Below, one piece after another: positions 1 through 9,200 of a stretch of 64,000 nt of DNA (positions are counted from its first letter, which is position 1; every line of letters begins with the position of its first letter). This DNA comes from Verrucomicrobiota bacterium. GTDB lineage: Bacteria > Verrucomicrobiota > Verrucomicrobiia > CAIQCK01. Location: assembly GCA_026397915.1 (NCBI GenBank), contig JAPLTX010000055.1, positions 1 through 64,000 on the forward strand, given 5' to 3'. The notes beneath the pieces are model-generated. The model was not told where the DNA came from and searched no databases. It worked only from the letters and a program-made list of their open reading frames with translations. Both the position numbers and the translations under genes were made by a program.

Positions 1-1134
1 GATCTCGCTGGTGCTGATCATGCCGATGTTGATGTGATTGGCCGCGAGCGTCTCGAACATGTCGGCGGCCACGCCCGGATGGCTGCGCATGCCGACGCCG
101 ATGATCGAAATCTTCGCGATGCCGTCCTGCGCGGTCACGCCGCTCGCGCCGACTTCCTTCGCCACCTTCTCCAGCGCGATCAGCGACTTCTTCAGGTCGT
201 CGGTGCCGACGGTGAAGGTGATGTCGGTCGTGCCCTTCTCGGACACGTTCTGCACGATGACGTCCACATTGATGTTCGCGTCGGCCACGGCGCGGAAAAT
301 CCGCGACGCCACACCCGGCTTGTCCGGCACGTGAGCCACGGTAACTTTCGCCTGTTTCTTGTCCACCGCGACGCCGCGGATGACCATGTCTTCCATGTTG
401 CGCGTTTCTTCTTTCACAATCGTCCCTGGGTTGTCGTTAAAACTGCTGCGAACCTCGAACACCACTTTGAATTTCTTGGCAAACTCCACCGACCGCGCCT
501 GCATCACCTTCGAACCGAGCGCGGCCATCTCCAGCATTTCGTCGTAGCTGATCTCCGGAATCTTCCGCGCGTCCTTCACGATGCGCGGGTCGGCGGTATA
601 GACGCCGTCCACGTCGGTGTAAATCTGGCAGATGTCGGCCTTCAACGCCGCGGCAATCGCGATCGCCGAAAGATCACTGCCGCCGCGGCCGAGCGTTGTG
701 ATCTGCTTGTCGGGCGTCTCGCCCTGAAAACCGGCAATGATAACGACGTTGCCGTCGTTGAGCAGTTCGTGCACGCGCTTGGGCGTGATGTTTGCGATCT
801 TCGCCTTCGTATGAACGCGGTCGGTGACGATGCCGGCCTGCGCGCCAGTGAGGCTGGTGGCCTTCGCACCGAGGGCGTGCAGCGCCATCGCCAGCAACGC
901 GATGGTCGTCTGCTCGCCCGTGGCCAGCAGCATGTCCATCTCGCGCTCGTTCGGCATGTCGTGGACTTCTTTCGCCAGCTTGATGAGATTGTCGGTGACG
1001 CCGCTCATCGCCGACACCACCACGACGACTTGGTTGCCGGCCTGCTGGGTGGCGAGGACGCGCCGCGCCACGTTCTTGATGCGGTCGGGGTTACCCACCG
1101 ACGTGCCACCGTATTTTTGGACTACCAATGCCAT
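1..1134 (-). CDS. lysC: Aspartate kinase (partial, C-terminus beyond left edge)
   Basis: Phosphorylates L-aspartate, the first committed step to lysine, threonine, methionine and isoleucine. Reading leftwards from ATG at 1134 gives 378 open codons to the window edge; the family is usually about 405-410 residues, so only the last few tens are missing. The N-terminal KYGGTSVG nucleotide-binding motif lies at residues 7-14, GRGGSD at 149-154 and TDVDGVYTADPR at 173-184. Two ACT-type regulatory segments follow from about residue 264, implying allosteric feedback. No clear Shine-Dalgarno precedes the ATG; the 5' region holds a heptamer repeat, a terminator-like hairpin and a short leader ORF, suggesting attenuation control. 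The family call is secure. Confidence 0.95.
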   Translation of the reverse strand, partial: MALVVQKYGGTSVGNPDRIKNVARRVLATQQAGNQVVVVVSAMSGVTDNLIKLAKEVHDMPNEREMDMLLATGEQTTIALLAMALHALGAKATSLTGAQAGIVTDRVHTKAKIANITPKRVHELLNDGNVVIIAGFQGETPDKQITTLGRGGSDLSAIAIAAALKADICQIYTDVDGVYTADPRIVKDARKIPEISYDEMLEMAALGSKVMQARSVEFAKKFKVVFEVRSSFNDNPGTIVKEETRNMEDMVIRGVAVDKKQAKVTVAHVPDKPGVASRIFRAVADANINVDVIVQNVSEKGTTDITFTVGTDDLKKSLIALEKVAKEVGASGVTAQDGIAKISIIGVGMRSHPGVAADMFETLAANHINIGMISTSEI

Positions 1135-1139
1135 TTTAG

Positions 1140-1167
1140 TATCCGTTATTCGTTATCTGTCGTTCGT
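1140..1167. repeat. Short 7-bp-period degenerate repeat upstream of aspartate kinase
   Basis: Four consecutive heptamers, TATCCGT, TATTCGT, TATCTGT and CGTTCGT, lie directly upstream of the aspartate kinase start, where a ribosome binding site would be expected. The unit sequence differs from the other heptamer arrays in the window but the 7-bp phasing is the same. Confidence 0.55.
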
Positions 1168-1240
1168 TTGCGACTGTTTCTTAAAACTTTCCACTCGCAC
1201 CGCCGCGCGGGCCGGCCGATGCCGGGCCGTTCCTGTTACA

Positions 1241-1276
1241 CAAATAAAAAAACCCTCGATGGTCAACCGAGGGTGT
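1241..1276 (-). terminator. Rho-independent terminator / attenuator in the lysC leader
   Basis: On the minus strand the arms ACCCTCG and CGAGGGT (1268-1274 and 1252-1258) form a 7-bp GC-rich stem with a 9-nt loop, followed by a run of seven T and then ATTT. It lies downstream of the phosphate transporter and of the 16-codon leader ORF and about 110 bp upstream of aspartate kinase, so it could act both as terminator of the upstream operon and as an attenuator for lysC. A leader segment at 1331-1339 is perfectly complementary to 1279-1287 just ahead of it, giving an alternative structure. Confidence 0.7.
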
Positions 1277-1300
1277 GACGCGGCAAGCCGTTCACCCCGG

Positions 1301-1351
1301 TCAGGGGGTCACGATAATCGTCTTCACAACCTTGCCGCGCTTGCTGTTCAT
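1301..1351 (-). CDS. Putative 16-residue leader peptide for lysC attenuation
   Basis: A short ORF reads MNSKRGKVVKTIIVTP and stops at 1301-1303. Its end is enriched in Lys, Thr, Ile and Val codons (K-T-I-I-V-T); Thr, Ile and Lys are aspartate-family products. It is followed by the terminator hairpin and then aspartate kinase, the order seen in classical thr-type attenuators. Codons 5-7 (CGCGGCAAG, 1331-1339) pair perfectly with a downstream segment, so ribosome position could select between structures. No good Shine-Dalgarno was seen, and a longer in-frame start exists near 1396. The role is inferred from arrangement. Confidence 0.5.
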   Translation of the reverse strand: MNSKRGKVVKTIIVTP

Positions 1352-1401
1352 TGCGGGTTGGAAAGTCGCAAAAACGCGCCGGTGAATCAAGGACATTCCG
1401 T

Positions 1402-2412
1402 TCACATCGGCTGTATCAACCCCGCCTGCACCAACACCTTCAACAAATAAGCCACGAAGGCTCCGATGGCAGCCGACGCCGGCAATGTCAGCACCCACGC
1501 CAGCACAATCGAGCGCGTGATGCCCCAGCGCACCGCCTTGACCCGATAGGTCGCGCCAACGCCCATGATCGCCGAGGTGATGACGTGCGTCGTGGAAACC
1601 GGAAATCCAAGGTGGCCAGTCGCCAACAACACCGACGAAGCCGTCAGTTCGGCACCAAAACCGTCGGCATTACGCAACCGCGTGATGCGCATCCCCATGG
1701 TCTGGATGATGCGTTTGCCGCCGGACATCGTGCCCAAGGCCATGACAATGGCGCAGGTCAGTTTCACCCACAACGGCACGTCGGCAGTCTGCGGCAACTG
1801 GCCCGCCGCCACGAGCGCCAGCAAGATGATGCCCATCGTTTTCTGCGCGTCGTTCTGGCCGTGAGACAGCGCCAACAGCGCCGCCGAGAACGGCTGGATC
1901 GCCCGAAACCGTTTGTTCACCTTGCCATGCGGCACGCGCCGAAACATCCACGCCATCGCCATCGTCAGGAGGATGCCAATGACAAATCCGATCAGCGGCG
2001 ACATTACGGTGGGGATGAGCACCTTTTCCACAATCACCAGCCATTGCACGCCGTGGCCGTAAGTGACCATTGTCGCACCGACGACACCGCCGATCAGGCA
2101 GTGCGACGAGCTCGACGGAATGCCGTAATACCACGTCAGCAGGTTCCACGAGGTCGCACCGATCAGACCGGCGAACACCGCCTGCAACGTGATGACGCTG
2201 GGGTCCACGATGCCCTTGGCGACCGTCGCCGCCACCGACGTGGACAAGAGTGCGCCAACAAAATTGAGCAAGCCGGCCATCCCTAGCGCCTGCCATGGAC
2301 GCAGCGCGCGCGTGGAGATGGAAGTGGCGATGGCATTCGCCGCATCATGGAAGCCGTTCGTATATTCGAAGAACAACGCCGCGAGGATCACCACAATGAT
2401 AACCGTGCTCAT
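1402..2412 (-). CDS. pit: PiT-family inorganic phosphate transporter
   Basis: Predicted inner-membrane low-affinity phosphate (metal-phosphate) symporter of 336 residues. The two inverted PiT signature repeats are visible: GFHDAANA at residues 20-27 with SSSSH at about 100-104, and SHGQNDAQ at 183-190 with PVSTTH near residue 275. Multiple hydrophobic membrane segments cover the rest. It follows the DUF47 gene by about 40 bp on the same strand, the usual pairing of a Pit transporter with its PhoU-like partner. Pho-box-like sites upstream of the operon suggest control by phosphate limitation. Confidence 0.93.
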   Translation of the reverse strand: MSTVIIVVILAALFFEYTNGFHDAANAIATSISTRALRPWQALGMAGLLNFVGALLSTSVAATVAKGIVDPSVITLQAVFAGLIGATSWNLLTWYYGIPSSSSHCLIGGVVGATMVTYGHGVQWLVIVEKVLIPTVMSPLIGFVIGILLTMAMAWMFRRVPHGKVNKRFRAIQPFSAALLALSHGQNDAQKTMGIILLALVAAGQLPQTADVPLWVKLTCAIVMALGTMSGGKRIIQTMGMRITRLRNADGFGAELTASSVLLATGHLGFPVSTTHVITSAIMGVGATYRVKAVRWGITRSIVLAWVLTLPASAAIGAFVAYLLKVLVQAGLIQPM

Positions 2413-2453
2413 GCTTTGTGGGAGCGGAGAGTTAGCGTTACCACGGCACGAGC

Positions 2454-3104
2454 CTACGTGTGTTTCAACACGATCCGCACGATGATGTTGCCGGCGTCGC
2501 GAAATCGGTCGAGCGTTTTCTCCAGCAACTCGTAGATGTCCTTGCGCATGACGATTTCCTTCACGTTGTCCATTTCAAGGAACAGCTTTTGCATCAAGGT
2601 CAACATCAGCTTGTCACCCTCGCCTTCGAGCCATTGGAGAATCTGGTTCTTGGCGCGAATCTCCTCCGGGTTCTTCATCGTGCGCAGGCTGCGCACCATG
2701 AACAGCATCGTTTCCGTGGCCCGCTGCAAGAGTTGGCACTGCGAGTGAAAATCGTTCTGCCACGGCTCGAGCCGGTAGGCCAGCAACCGCTCGCCGATGC
2801 GCTCGATGTTCTTCGGAATCCTGTAGAGCGCCTCGGCCAGCGCCACGATGTCCTCGCGATCTATCGGCGTCACAAACGTCCGGCACAGCGCCTCCGTAAT
2901 CTGCTGCGTGATCTGCTTGTCCTTGCGCCGGTGCGCCTCGAACTCATCGAGCGTCGCTGGCGGCAGCGACTTGTTCAGGCTCACCAACAGCTTCTCCAGC
3001 AGCTCCGCGCTGCCCTTCACTTCTCCAGCGCTCGCCTCCAGCAAGTCGTAGAACTTCTCGTCTTTCGGCAGAAATCGGGAAAGGTTCAACATAAGTTTTT
3101 CCAA
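2454..3104 (-). CDS. DUF47 family PhoU-like phosphate transport regulator
   Basis: A 216-residue, all-helical, charged cytosolic protein of the DUF47/TIGR00153 family, distantly related to PhoU. Recognisable features are the N-terminal LPKDEKFYDLLEASA-type segment and repeated acidic helices such as PIDREDIVALAEALYRIPKNIE at about residues 80-102. Such proteins are almost always encoded next to a PiT transporter, as here, and are thought to modulate its activity. It is the first gene of a two-gene operon; candidate Pho boxes lie about 80-120 bp upstream. Confidence 0.9.
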   Translation of the reverse strand: MEKLMLNLSRFLPKDEKFYDLLEASAGEVKGSAELLEKLLVSLNKSLPPATLDEFEAHRRKDKQITQQITEALCRTFVTPIDREDIVALAEALYRIPKNIERIGERLLAYRLEPWQNDFHSQCQLLQRATETMLFMVRSLRTMKNPEEIRAKNQILQWLEGEGDKLMLTLMQKLFLEMDNVKEIVMRKDIYELLEKTLDRFRDAGNIIVRIVLKHT

Positions 3105-3181
3105 TAATCAGTTAATGGCTATTCCAACCGCACCGCCGCTTCGCCGCACCACGGCAACTAGCTCCGGTCATTGCCGCGAAT

Positions 3182-3223
3182 CTGTAACATAACCGTTCCG
3201 TTGCCGCCACATTTCTGTTACAG
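3182..3223. promoter_or_regulatory. Candidate Pho boxes upstream of the phosphate operon
   Basis: Two 18-bp elements resemble half-repeat Pho boxes (CTGTNAY, 4 bp, then a second heptamer). One on plus at 3182-3199 starts CTGTAACATAA; one on minus at 3223-3206 starts CTGTAACAGAA. They sit in the divergent region between the DUF47-PiT operon and the metal efflux operon. The second heptamer of each is weak, so PhoB control is plausible rather than shown. Confidence 0.35.
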
Positions 3224-3323
3224 AATCGAGGCTCGCTCAAAACCATTACCCTCTGCGTCGCTCGAATTGACGCCGGGATGCGGGTTTGACTTTCGCCCAC
3301 CGCTCGCATAGACATTAGCCGTC

Positions 3324-3596
3324 ATGCGATTCAGCAGCACCATCCGAATCATCCTGAGCACAGCCCTCAGCACGTTGCTGCTGTCCGCCCTCTTTGAATC
3401 GGCAACCTGCCTTTGCTCTGACGACGCCGACTGCTGCGGGCCGTGTATGCTCTGCCTTTGCACGCAGGCGCTTGAGGCGCCCGATGCGGTCGGCGCTGTC
3501 AGTCAACCCGTTTCGGTCCCAGTGATGCCGGTGATCGAACAGGACCAGTTCGTCTCCCTCACTTTCCGCCCTCCCACACCTCCGCCGCGAGCCTGA
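3324..3596 (+). CDS. Small exported Cys-rich protein ahead of metal efflux genes
   Basis: A 90-residue protein with an N-terminal hydrophobic signal segment (about residues 7-25) followed by a dense cysteine cluster, CLCSDDADCCGPCMLCLC, at about residues 29-46, and a Pro-rich tail. No enzyme family is recognised. Its place at the head of a CzcCBA-like efflux operon, 88 bp upstream of the channel gene, and the thiol cluster suggest a periplasmic metal-binding or sensing accessory, functionally comparable to CzcI-type proteins. That comparison rests on context, not on recognised homology. Confidence 0.6.
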   Translation: MRFSSTIRIILSTALSTLLLSALFESATCLCSDDADCCGPCMLCLCTQALEAPDAVGAVSQPVSVPVMPVIEQDQFVSLTFRPPTPPPRA

Positions 3597-3684
3597 TTCC
3601 TTATCCACGCCCGTAGTGTGTCTGCACGCCGCGATCCCGACGCCGAGGGACTCGTGTGCTTCCTGAAAGTCAGCGGAAGTTTGT

Positions 3685-4944
3685 ATGAAACCAATTTTTG
3701 CCGTGCTCGCCGCCGGTTGCGTCGCCATTGCCGACGCGTCGGCCCAAACAACACTCGACCTGCCCGCCGCGCTCGCGGAGGCGGTCGCCAACAACCCCGA
3801 GTTGCACTCTACCCGCGCTCGCATCGAGGCCGTCACCGGCCGCGCCATCCAATCGCGCGTCTGGCCCAACCCAAGCCTGGAGTTCTCCGCCGAAGACATG
3901 CCTGTCAGCCGCGGCGGTTTCTCGCAATCCAAGAACCTCGGCGGCGTCGCGCAAACCGTGCCATTTCCCGGCAAGAAGGCGCTCGACGCGCAGATCGGCG
4001 CCAAGGAAGTCACTGCCGCCGAGTGGGACTACCTCGCCCGCGAGTTGGAACTCGTGCGCGACGTGAAGGTGATGTTCTGCCGCGCGCTCGCCGCGCAGAA
4101 GAAGCTCGAAGTGGCCTCGATGCTCGCCGACATGGCGCGTTCCACGGCCGGCGTCGTCCGCAAGCGCGTCGAGTTGGGCGCCGCGCCCGACCAAGAGCAG
4201 CTTCGCGCCGAGATCGAGCAGGAACGTGCCGTCGTCGAGCTGACCGCCGCGCAACGCGAGCTGGCCGAGTCGCAGAAGTCGCTCGCGCCTCTGCTCGGCC
4301 GCCGACCCGAGAACATAAGTGCTCTGGCGGGCGAGTTGAGCGAGCACGCTCAGCGCCCCGACCTCGACCAGGCACGGGACCGGATGCTGGCGCGCCATCC
4401 GTCCGTCCATGCGCTGCTCGCCAGTCGCGCGAAGGCGGAATTGGAACTGCGCCGTGCCAAGCTCGACCCGTTGCCCGACCCGACCTTCGGCATCGCAGCC
4501 GGCCGCGACAACGCCGCCGATGCAACCATCATGGAGTTCCGCGTCTCGCTGCCGCTGCCACTGTTCGACCGCGCCCAAGGTCGTCAGCGCGAGGCGCGCG
4601 CCCAGGCGGACATCGCGCGCTACGACCTTGGCGCGACGGAACTTCGCCTGTCGCGCGACCTAGCCGTGCTCGACGAGCGCCTGCGCGCGGCGGGCCGGCA
4701 GGTCGAGAGCTACCGCACGCGCATCCTGCCGAAGGCCGAGGGTGCGTTGCGGCTGGTCCGCACCGGCTACGAAGCCGGCAAGTTCGGCTTGCTTGACATC
4801 CTCGACACCCAACGCACCGCCACGGAGGTGCGCCTCGCCTACTATGACAAGCTGCTGGAGTTGAACACGGCGCAAGCCCAGATGGAGGCGCTGTTGATGA
4901 AGGATCTCCGTTCGCCCCTGCCGCAAAAGGAAACCAAACCATGA
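3685..4944 (+). CDS. czcC: TolC-family outer-membrane efflux channel (CzcC-like)
   Basis: Outer-membrane channel of a tripartite heavy-metal efflux system, 419 residues, normal for CzcC/CusC. It has an N-terminal signal peptide ending near ADASAQ, two long alpha-helical repeat regions with the typical A..NPEL and ARHPSV starts of OEP domains, and a C-terminal segment with YEAGKFGLLDILDTQR that is characteristic of CzcC-like proteins. The stop codon overlaps the adaptor start by 4 bp, so the genes are translationally coupled. Confidence 0.9.
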   Translation: MKPIFAVLAAGCVAIADASAQTTLDLPAALAEAVANNPELHSTRARIEAVTGRAIQSRVWPNPSLEFSAEDMPVSRGGFSQSKNLGGVAQTVPFPGKKALDAQIGAKEVTAAEWDYLARELELVRDVKVMFCRALAAQKKLEVASMLADMARSTAGVVRKRVELGAAPDQEQLRAEIEQERAVVELTAAQRELAESQKSLAPLLGRRPENISALAGELSEHAQRPDLDQARDRMLARHPSVHALLASRAKAELELRRAKLDPLPDPTFGIAAGRDNAADATIMEFRVSLPLPLFDRAQGRQREARAQADIARYDLGATELRLSRDLAVLDERLRAAGRQVESYRTRILPKAEGALRLVRTGYEAGKFGLLDILDTQRTATEVRLAYYDKLLELNTAQAQMEALLMKDLRSPLPQKETKP

Positions 4945-6242
4945 AAACCATTCTCACAACAAAGTCGCCGCTCCTGGTAATGCTCGCGGCGCTGCTTGTG
5001 GCTGCCATGACTGTCGTCGGCTGCTCCAAATCTGCCGAGCACGCGGACACCGATGAACACACCGGCCACGATCACGCTCACGCCAAACCCGCACCCCCTG
5101 ACGCCACGCCCGGCGCTGCCGCCAAGCGGCTGATGTGCACCGAACACGGCGTGCCCGAAGACGAGTGCGGCATCTGCCATCCCGAACTCGCCGCGAAACT
5201 CAAGCCCGGCGAAGGAGTCAAGGTCCGCCTGCCCTCCGGCGAATCCGCCGCGATTGCCGGCGTGCAAACCGCGCACCCAACGACCGGGAAGATTTCCGAC
5301 AGCATCGAGTGCTACGCCGAGATGGCCTTTGACCAAACCAAGCTCGCGCAAATCGTCGCGCCCGTCGGTGGCATCGTGCAGAGCGTGGCTGTGGACCTCG
5401 GCAACCGCGTGAAAGAAAAACAAACCGTGGCGCAAATCTGGTCCGCGAGCATCGCCGAGACCGTGGCCAAGGCGGTGTTGTCGCACCAGACGCTCGACCG
5501 TGAACGCAAGCTGCGGGCTGAGCGCGTCACGTCGGAGAAGGACTTGCAGGAAGCCGAGGCAACGCACCGCGCCGCATGCCAGCAACTGCGTCTGCTGGGC
5601 TTCACGGAAGAGCAGGTGGACGCGATGGGCCGGAAGCCGCAGGAGATGGTGCTGCTCGACGTTCGCGCGCCGTTCGCGGGAGAGATCGTCGAGCGCATGG
5701 CCGTGCGCGGCGCGATGATGGAGGCGGGCAAGCCGCTGTTCACGCTGGTAGATCGTTCCACGATGTGGGCCATGCTCAACATCGAGGAGCCGGACCTCGC
5801 CCGCGTGCGCGTCGGCCAGACGGTCGAGCTGCGCGTGGACTCGCTGGCCGGCAGGGTTTTCACGGGCAAGCTGACGTGGATTTCCGCCGAGGTGGACGAA
5901 CGCAGCCGCATGGCCCGCGCGCGCGCCGAGGTGGCGAATCCCGACGGCCAGTTGCGGGCGAAAATGTTTGCCCAAGCGCGCATCCTCACCCGCAATGCCG
6001 AGGGCGCGCTGCTGCTGCCTTCGTCGGCCGTGCAGCGGATCGAGGGCAAGCCGCTCGTCTTCGTAAAGCTGGCCGACGATTTGTTCGAGGCGCGCGCAAT
6101 CACGGTGGGTGCGACGTTCAACGGCCAGTTCGAAGTGGCCGCCGGCCTGAACTCGCAGGAGCAAGTCGCCGTGAACCACGGCTTCGTGCTGAAATCGCAA
6201 CTGCTCATCTCCCGCCTCGGTGCGGGCTGCGCAGACGACTAG
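4941..6242 (+). CDS. czcB: RND efflux periplasmic adaptor lipoprotein (CzcB-like)
   Basis: Membrane-fusion protein linking inner-membrane pump and outer-membrane channel; 433 residues. A lipobox VVGC puts the lipidated cysteine at residue 28. A His/Asp-rich stretch (residues 34-48) and a Cys/His motif with C66, C76, C79 and H80 precede the core, suggesting metal capture. The barrel-sandwich hybrid (APVGGIVQSV), a hairpin and the RAPFAGEIVE return strand follow. Its start overlaps the channel gene by 4 bp, and the pump gene begins 13 bp downstream. Confidence 0.9.
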   Translation: MKTILTTKSPLLVMLAALLVAAMTVVGCSKSAEHADTDEHTGHDHAHAKPAPPDATPGAAAKRLMCTEHGVPEDECGICHPELAAKLKPGEGVKVRLPSGESAAIAGVQTAHPTTGKISDSIECYAEMAFDQTKLAQIVAPVGGIVQSVAVDLGNRVKEKQTVAQIWSASIAETVAKAVLSHQTLDRERKLRAERVTSEKDLQEAEATHRAACQQLRLLGFTEEQVDAMGRKPQEMVLLDVRAPFAGEIVERMAVRGAMMEAGKPLFTLVDRSTMWAMLNIEEPDLARVRVGQTVELRVDSLAGRVFTGKLTWISAEVDERSRMARARAEVANPDGQLRAKMFAQARILTRNAEGALLLPSSAVQRIEGKPLVFVKLADDLFEARAITVGATFNGQFEVAAGLNSQEQVAVNHGFVLKSQLLISRLGAGCADD

Positions 6243-6255
6243 GAGAACCGCCATC

Positions 6256-9200
6256 ATGCTCAACTGGCTCATCAACTTCTCCCTCAACAACCGTCTGCTC
6301 GTCTGCGTGCTGGCCCGTCTGCTCGTCTGCGTGCTGGCCGTGGTGCTGATGCTCGTCGGCGGACGCGCGGTGATGCGTCTGCCGGTGGACGCGTTTCCCG
6401 ACACGACTCCGGTGCAGGTGCAGGTCAACACCACCGCGCCGTCGCTGAATCCTCAGGAGACCGAACAACAGATCACCATCCCGATCGAACTGGCCATCGG
6501 TGGTCTGCCGGGACTGGAGAACGTGCGTTCCATCTCCAAGTTCGGCCTCTCGCAAGTCGTCGCGACGTTTGACGATGACACGAGCATCTTCCGCGCGCGC
6601 CAGCTCGTCACCGAGCGGTTGCAAAGCATCGAACTGCCCACGGGTATCCAGCGACCGCAGCTTGGCCCAATCTCGACAGGCTTGGGCGAGGTGTTCCACT
6701 ACGTCGTCCGCTCGGACAATCCGCAGCGCACGCTGACCCGCAGTTGCGCAAAGTGCGCGGCGTCGCCGAGGTCAACACGTGGGGCGGGTTCGAAAAACAA
6801 TACCATGTCATCGTCGAGCCGGAGCGGCTTGTGAAGCACGGCATCACCTTGGAAACGCTGTTCGAGGCGCTGGAGGCCAACAACCAGAACGTCGGTGGCG
6901 GCCTGATCACGCGCAGCGGCGAGTCGTTGCTGGTGCACGGCATCGGCCTGACAACCAACGTGACCGAGATCAGCAACATCGTCGTCGCAGCGCACGACGG
7001 CCTGCCGGTGCACGTCCACGACGTGGCGACGGTCAAAGTGGACCACGAAATCCGCCGCGGCGCGGTCACCGGCGCGGGCAAGGGCGAGATCGTGCTCGGC
7101 CTTGGCTTCATGTTGATGGGGGAGAACAGCGCGGTGGTCACGCGAGCATTGAAGGAACGGCTCGCCGAAATCCAGAAGACACTGCCAAAGGACGTGGTCG
7201 TCGAGGTGCTTTACGACCGGACGGAGCTGGTGGACAAGGTCATCCGCACTGTCACGCACAACCTTCTCGCTGGCGCGCTGCTGGTAATCGCGGTGCTTTT
7301 CGCATTCCTCGGCAACCTGCGTGCTGGTCTGGTTGTGGCCGTAGCCATCCCGCTCTCGATGCTGTTCGCAGGCGACCTCATGCTGGAGGCGGGCATCGCG
7401 GCGAGCCTGCTCAGCCTCGGCGCGGTGGACTTCGGGTTGATCGTGGATGGCTCGGTCGTGATGATCGAGAACGCGATGCGCCGGTTGGCAGAGCTGCAGC
7501 GGAAACTTGGCCGCACGCTCACCGCCGATGAACGCCGCGAGGCACTGAAGCAAGCCCCGCTCGAAGTGGCGCGTCCCGTGGCGTTCGGCGTCGGCATCAT
7601 ACTCATCGTGTTCCTGCCGATTCTCGCCCTCGAAGGCGTCGAAGGAAAACTGTTCAAGCCGATGGCGCTGACGATGATCTTCGCGCTACTAGGGTCGCTG
7701 GTTCTGGCGTTGGTGTTGATGCCAGCGTTGGCAAGCCTCGTGCTACCACGGCAGGTGAAGGAAAAGGAGCCGTGGCTCGTGCGGCTGGCGCATCGGCTCT
7801 ACGCACCGGTGCTGGACCTCGCGTTGAGGCTCCGCAAGACAACGCTGATCGCCGCGCTCGCGCTGCTGGCCGTGGGCTTCTGGATCGCGTCGCAGATGGG
7901 CGGCGAGTTCCTGCCGAAACTCGGCGAGCAAGCCATCGTCGGCACAAGCGTCCGGCTCGCCGGCGTGTCGGTCGAGGAAGCCGTGGCGTTGAACGACCGC
8001 GCCGAAAAGATGCTGCTGGCGGAGTTTCCCGACGAGATCGCCAACGTCTGGACGCGCCTCGGCACCGCCGAAGTCGCCACCGACCCGATGGGTGTCGAAC
8101 TGGCCGACTTTTTCCTGGCGCTGAAGCCGCGCGAGCAATGGAAGAAGGCCGGCACGCAAACCGAACTCGTGGAAAAGATGCGCACACTGTTCAACAAACT
8201 TCCCGGACTGAAAGTGTCGTTCAGCCAGCCAATCGAGATGCGGATGAATGAGCTGATCGCCGGCATCCGCTCCGACATTGGTATCAAGATTTTTGGCGAC
8301 GACTTGGAGATGCTGCGTCGCCTTTCCGACGACGTGCAGCGCGTCCTGCACGGCGTCCGTGGCGCGGGCGAGATCAGCGGCGAACAGCTCACCGGCCAGC
8401 CGGTATTGCAGGTGAAGGTGGATCCGCAGGCGGCCGAGCGTTTCGGCGTGCCAACGCGCAACGTGCTCAACGTTGTGGAAGCCGTGGGCACCAAGAAGGT
8501 CGGCGAAGTCCGCGAGGGCCAGCGCCGTTTCTCGCTGGTCGTGCGACTGCCCGACCGCCAGCGCACCGACCCCGACGCGCTGGCCAAGACACTCATCCCG
8601 ACCGCGACTGGTTCGGTATTGCCGCTTCACCACGTTGCGCGCATCACCGAAACCGAAGGCCCGGCCTCCATCAACCGCGAATGGGGCCGGCGCCGCATCA
8701 CCGTCCAGTGCAACGTCCGAAGCCGCGATGTCGCCGGCTTTGTGACGGAAGCGAAGGCAAGAATCGCAGCGGAGGTCACGCTGCCGGAAGGCTACACGAT
8801 CGAGTGGGGCGGACAGTTTGAGAACATGGAGCGCGCCAACCGCACGCTGCGGTTCGTCGTGCCGATGGCGCTGGGATTGATCTTTGTGCTGCTCTACTTC
8901 AGCCTGAAGTCGTTTCGTGATGTGCTCATCGTGGCCACCGGCATCCCGCTCGGCGCGGTCGGCGGTGTGCTCGCGCTCTGGTTGCGCGCGATGCCGTTCA
9001 CCGTCAGCGCTGCCGTCGGCTTCGTCGCTCTCAGCGGTGTCGCCATCCTCAACGGCCTCGTGCTGGTGACGTTCATCAAGCAAGAGTTGGCGGACGGCGC
9101 ATCCCTGGAAACCGCTGTGCGTGAAGGCTGTCTCGTGCGCCTGCGTCCGGTGCTGATGACCGCGTTGGTGGCAGCGGTCGGTTTCATCCCGATGGCGTTC

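Noticed and set aside
1301..1498. A 65-residue minus-strand ORF overlapping the phosphate transporter gene
   Set aside because: Most of it is a shadow of the transporter; only the last 16 codons have a sensible context as a leader peptide.
4842..6434. Long minus-strand ORF opposite the CzcB-like gene
   Set aside because: It is the complement of a confidently identified gene, and its translation has no recognisable domain.
7743..9083. Minus-strand ORF opposite the CzcA-like gene
   Set aside because: High GC produces long open antisense frames; the coding strand matches the RND family throughout.
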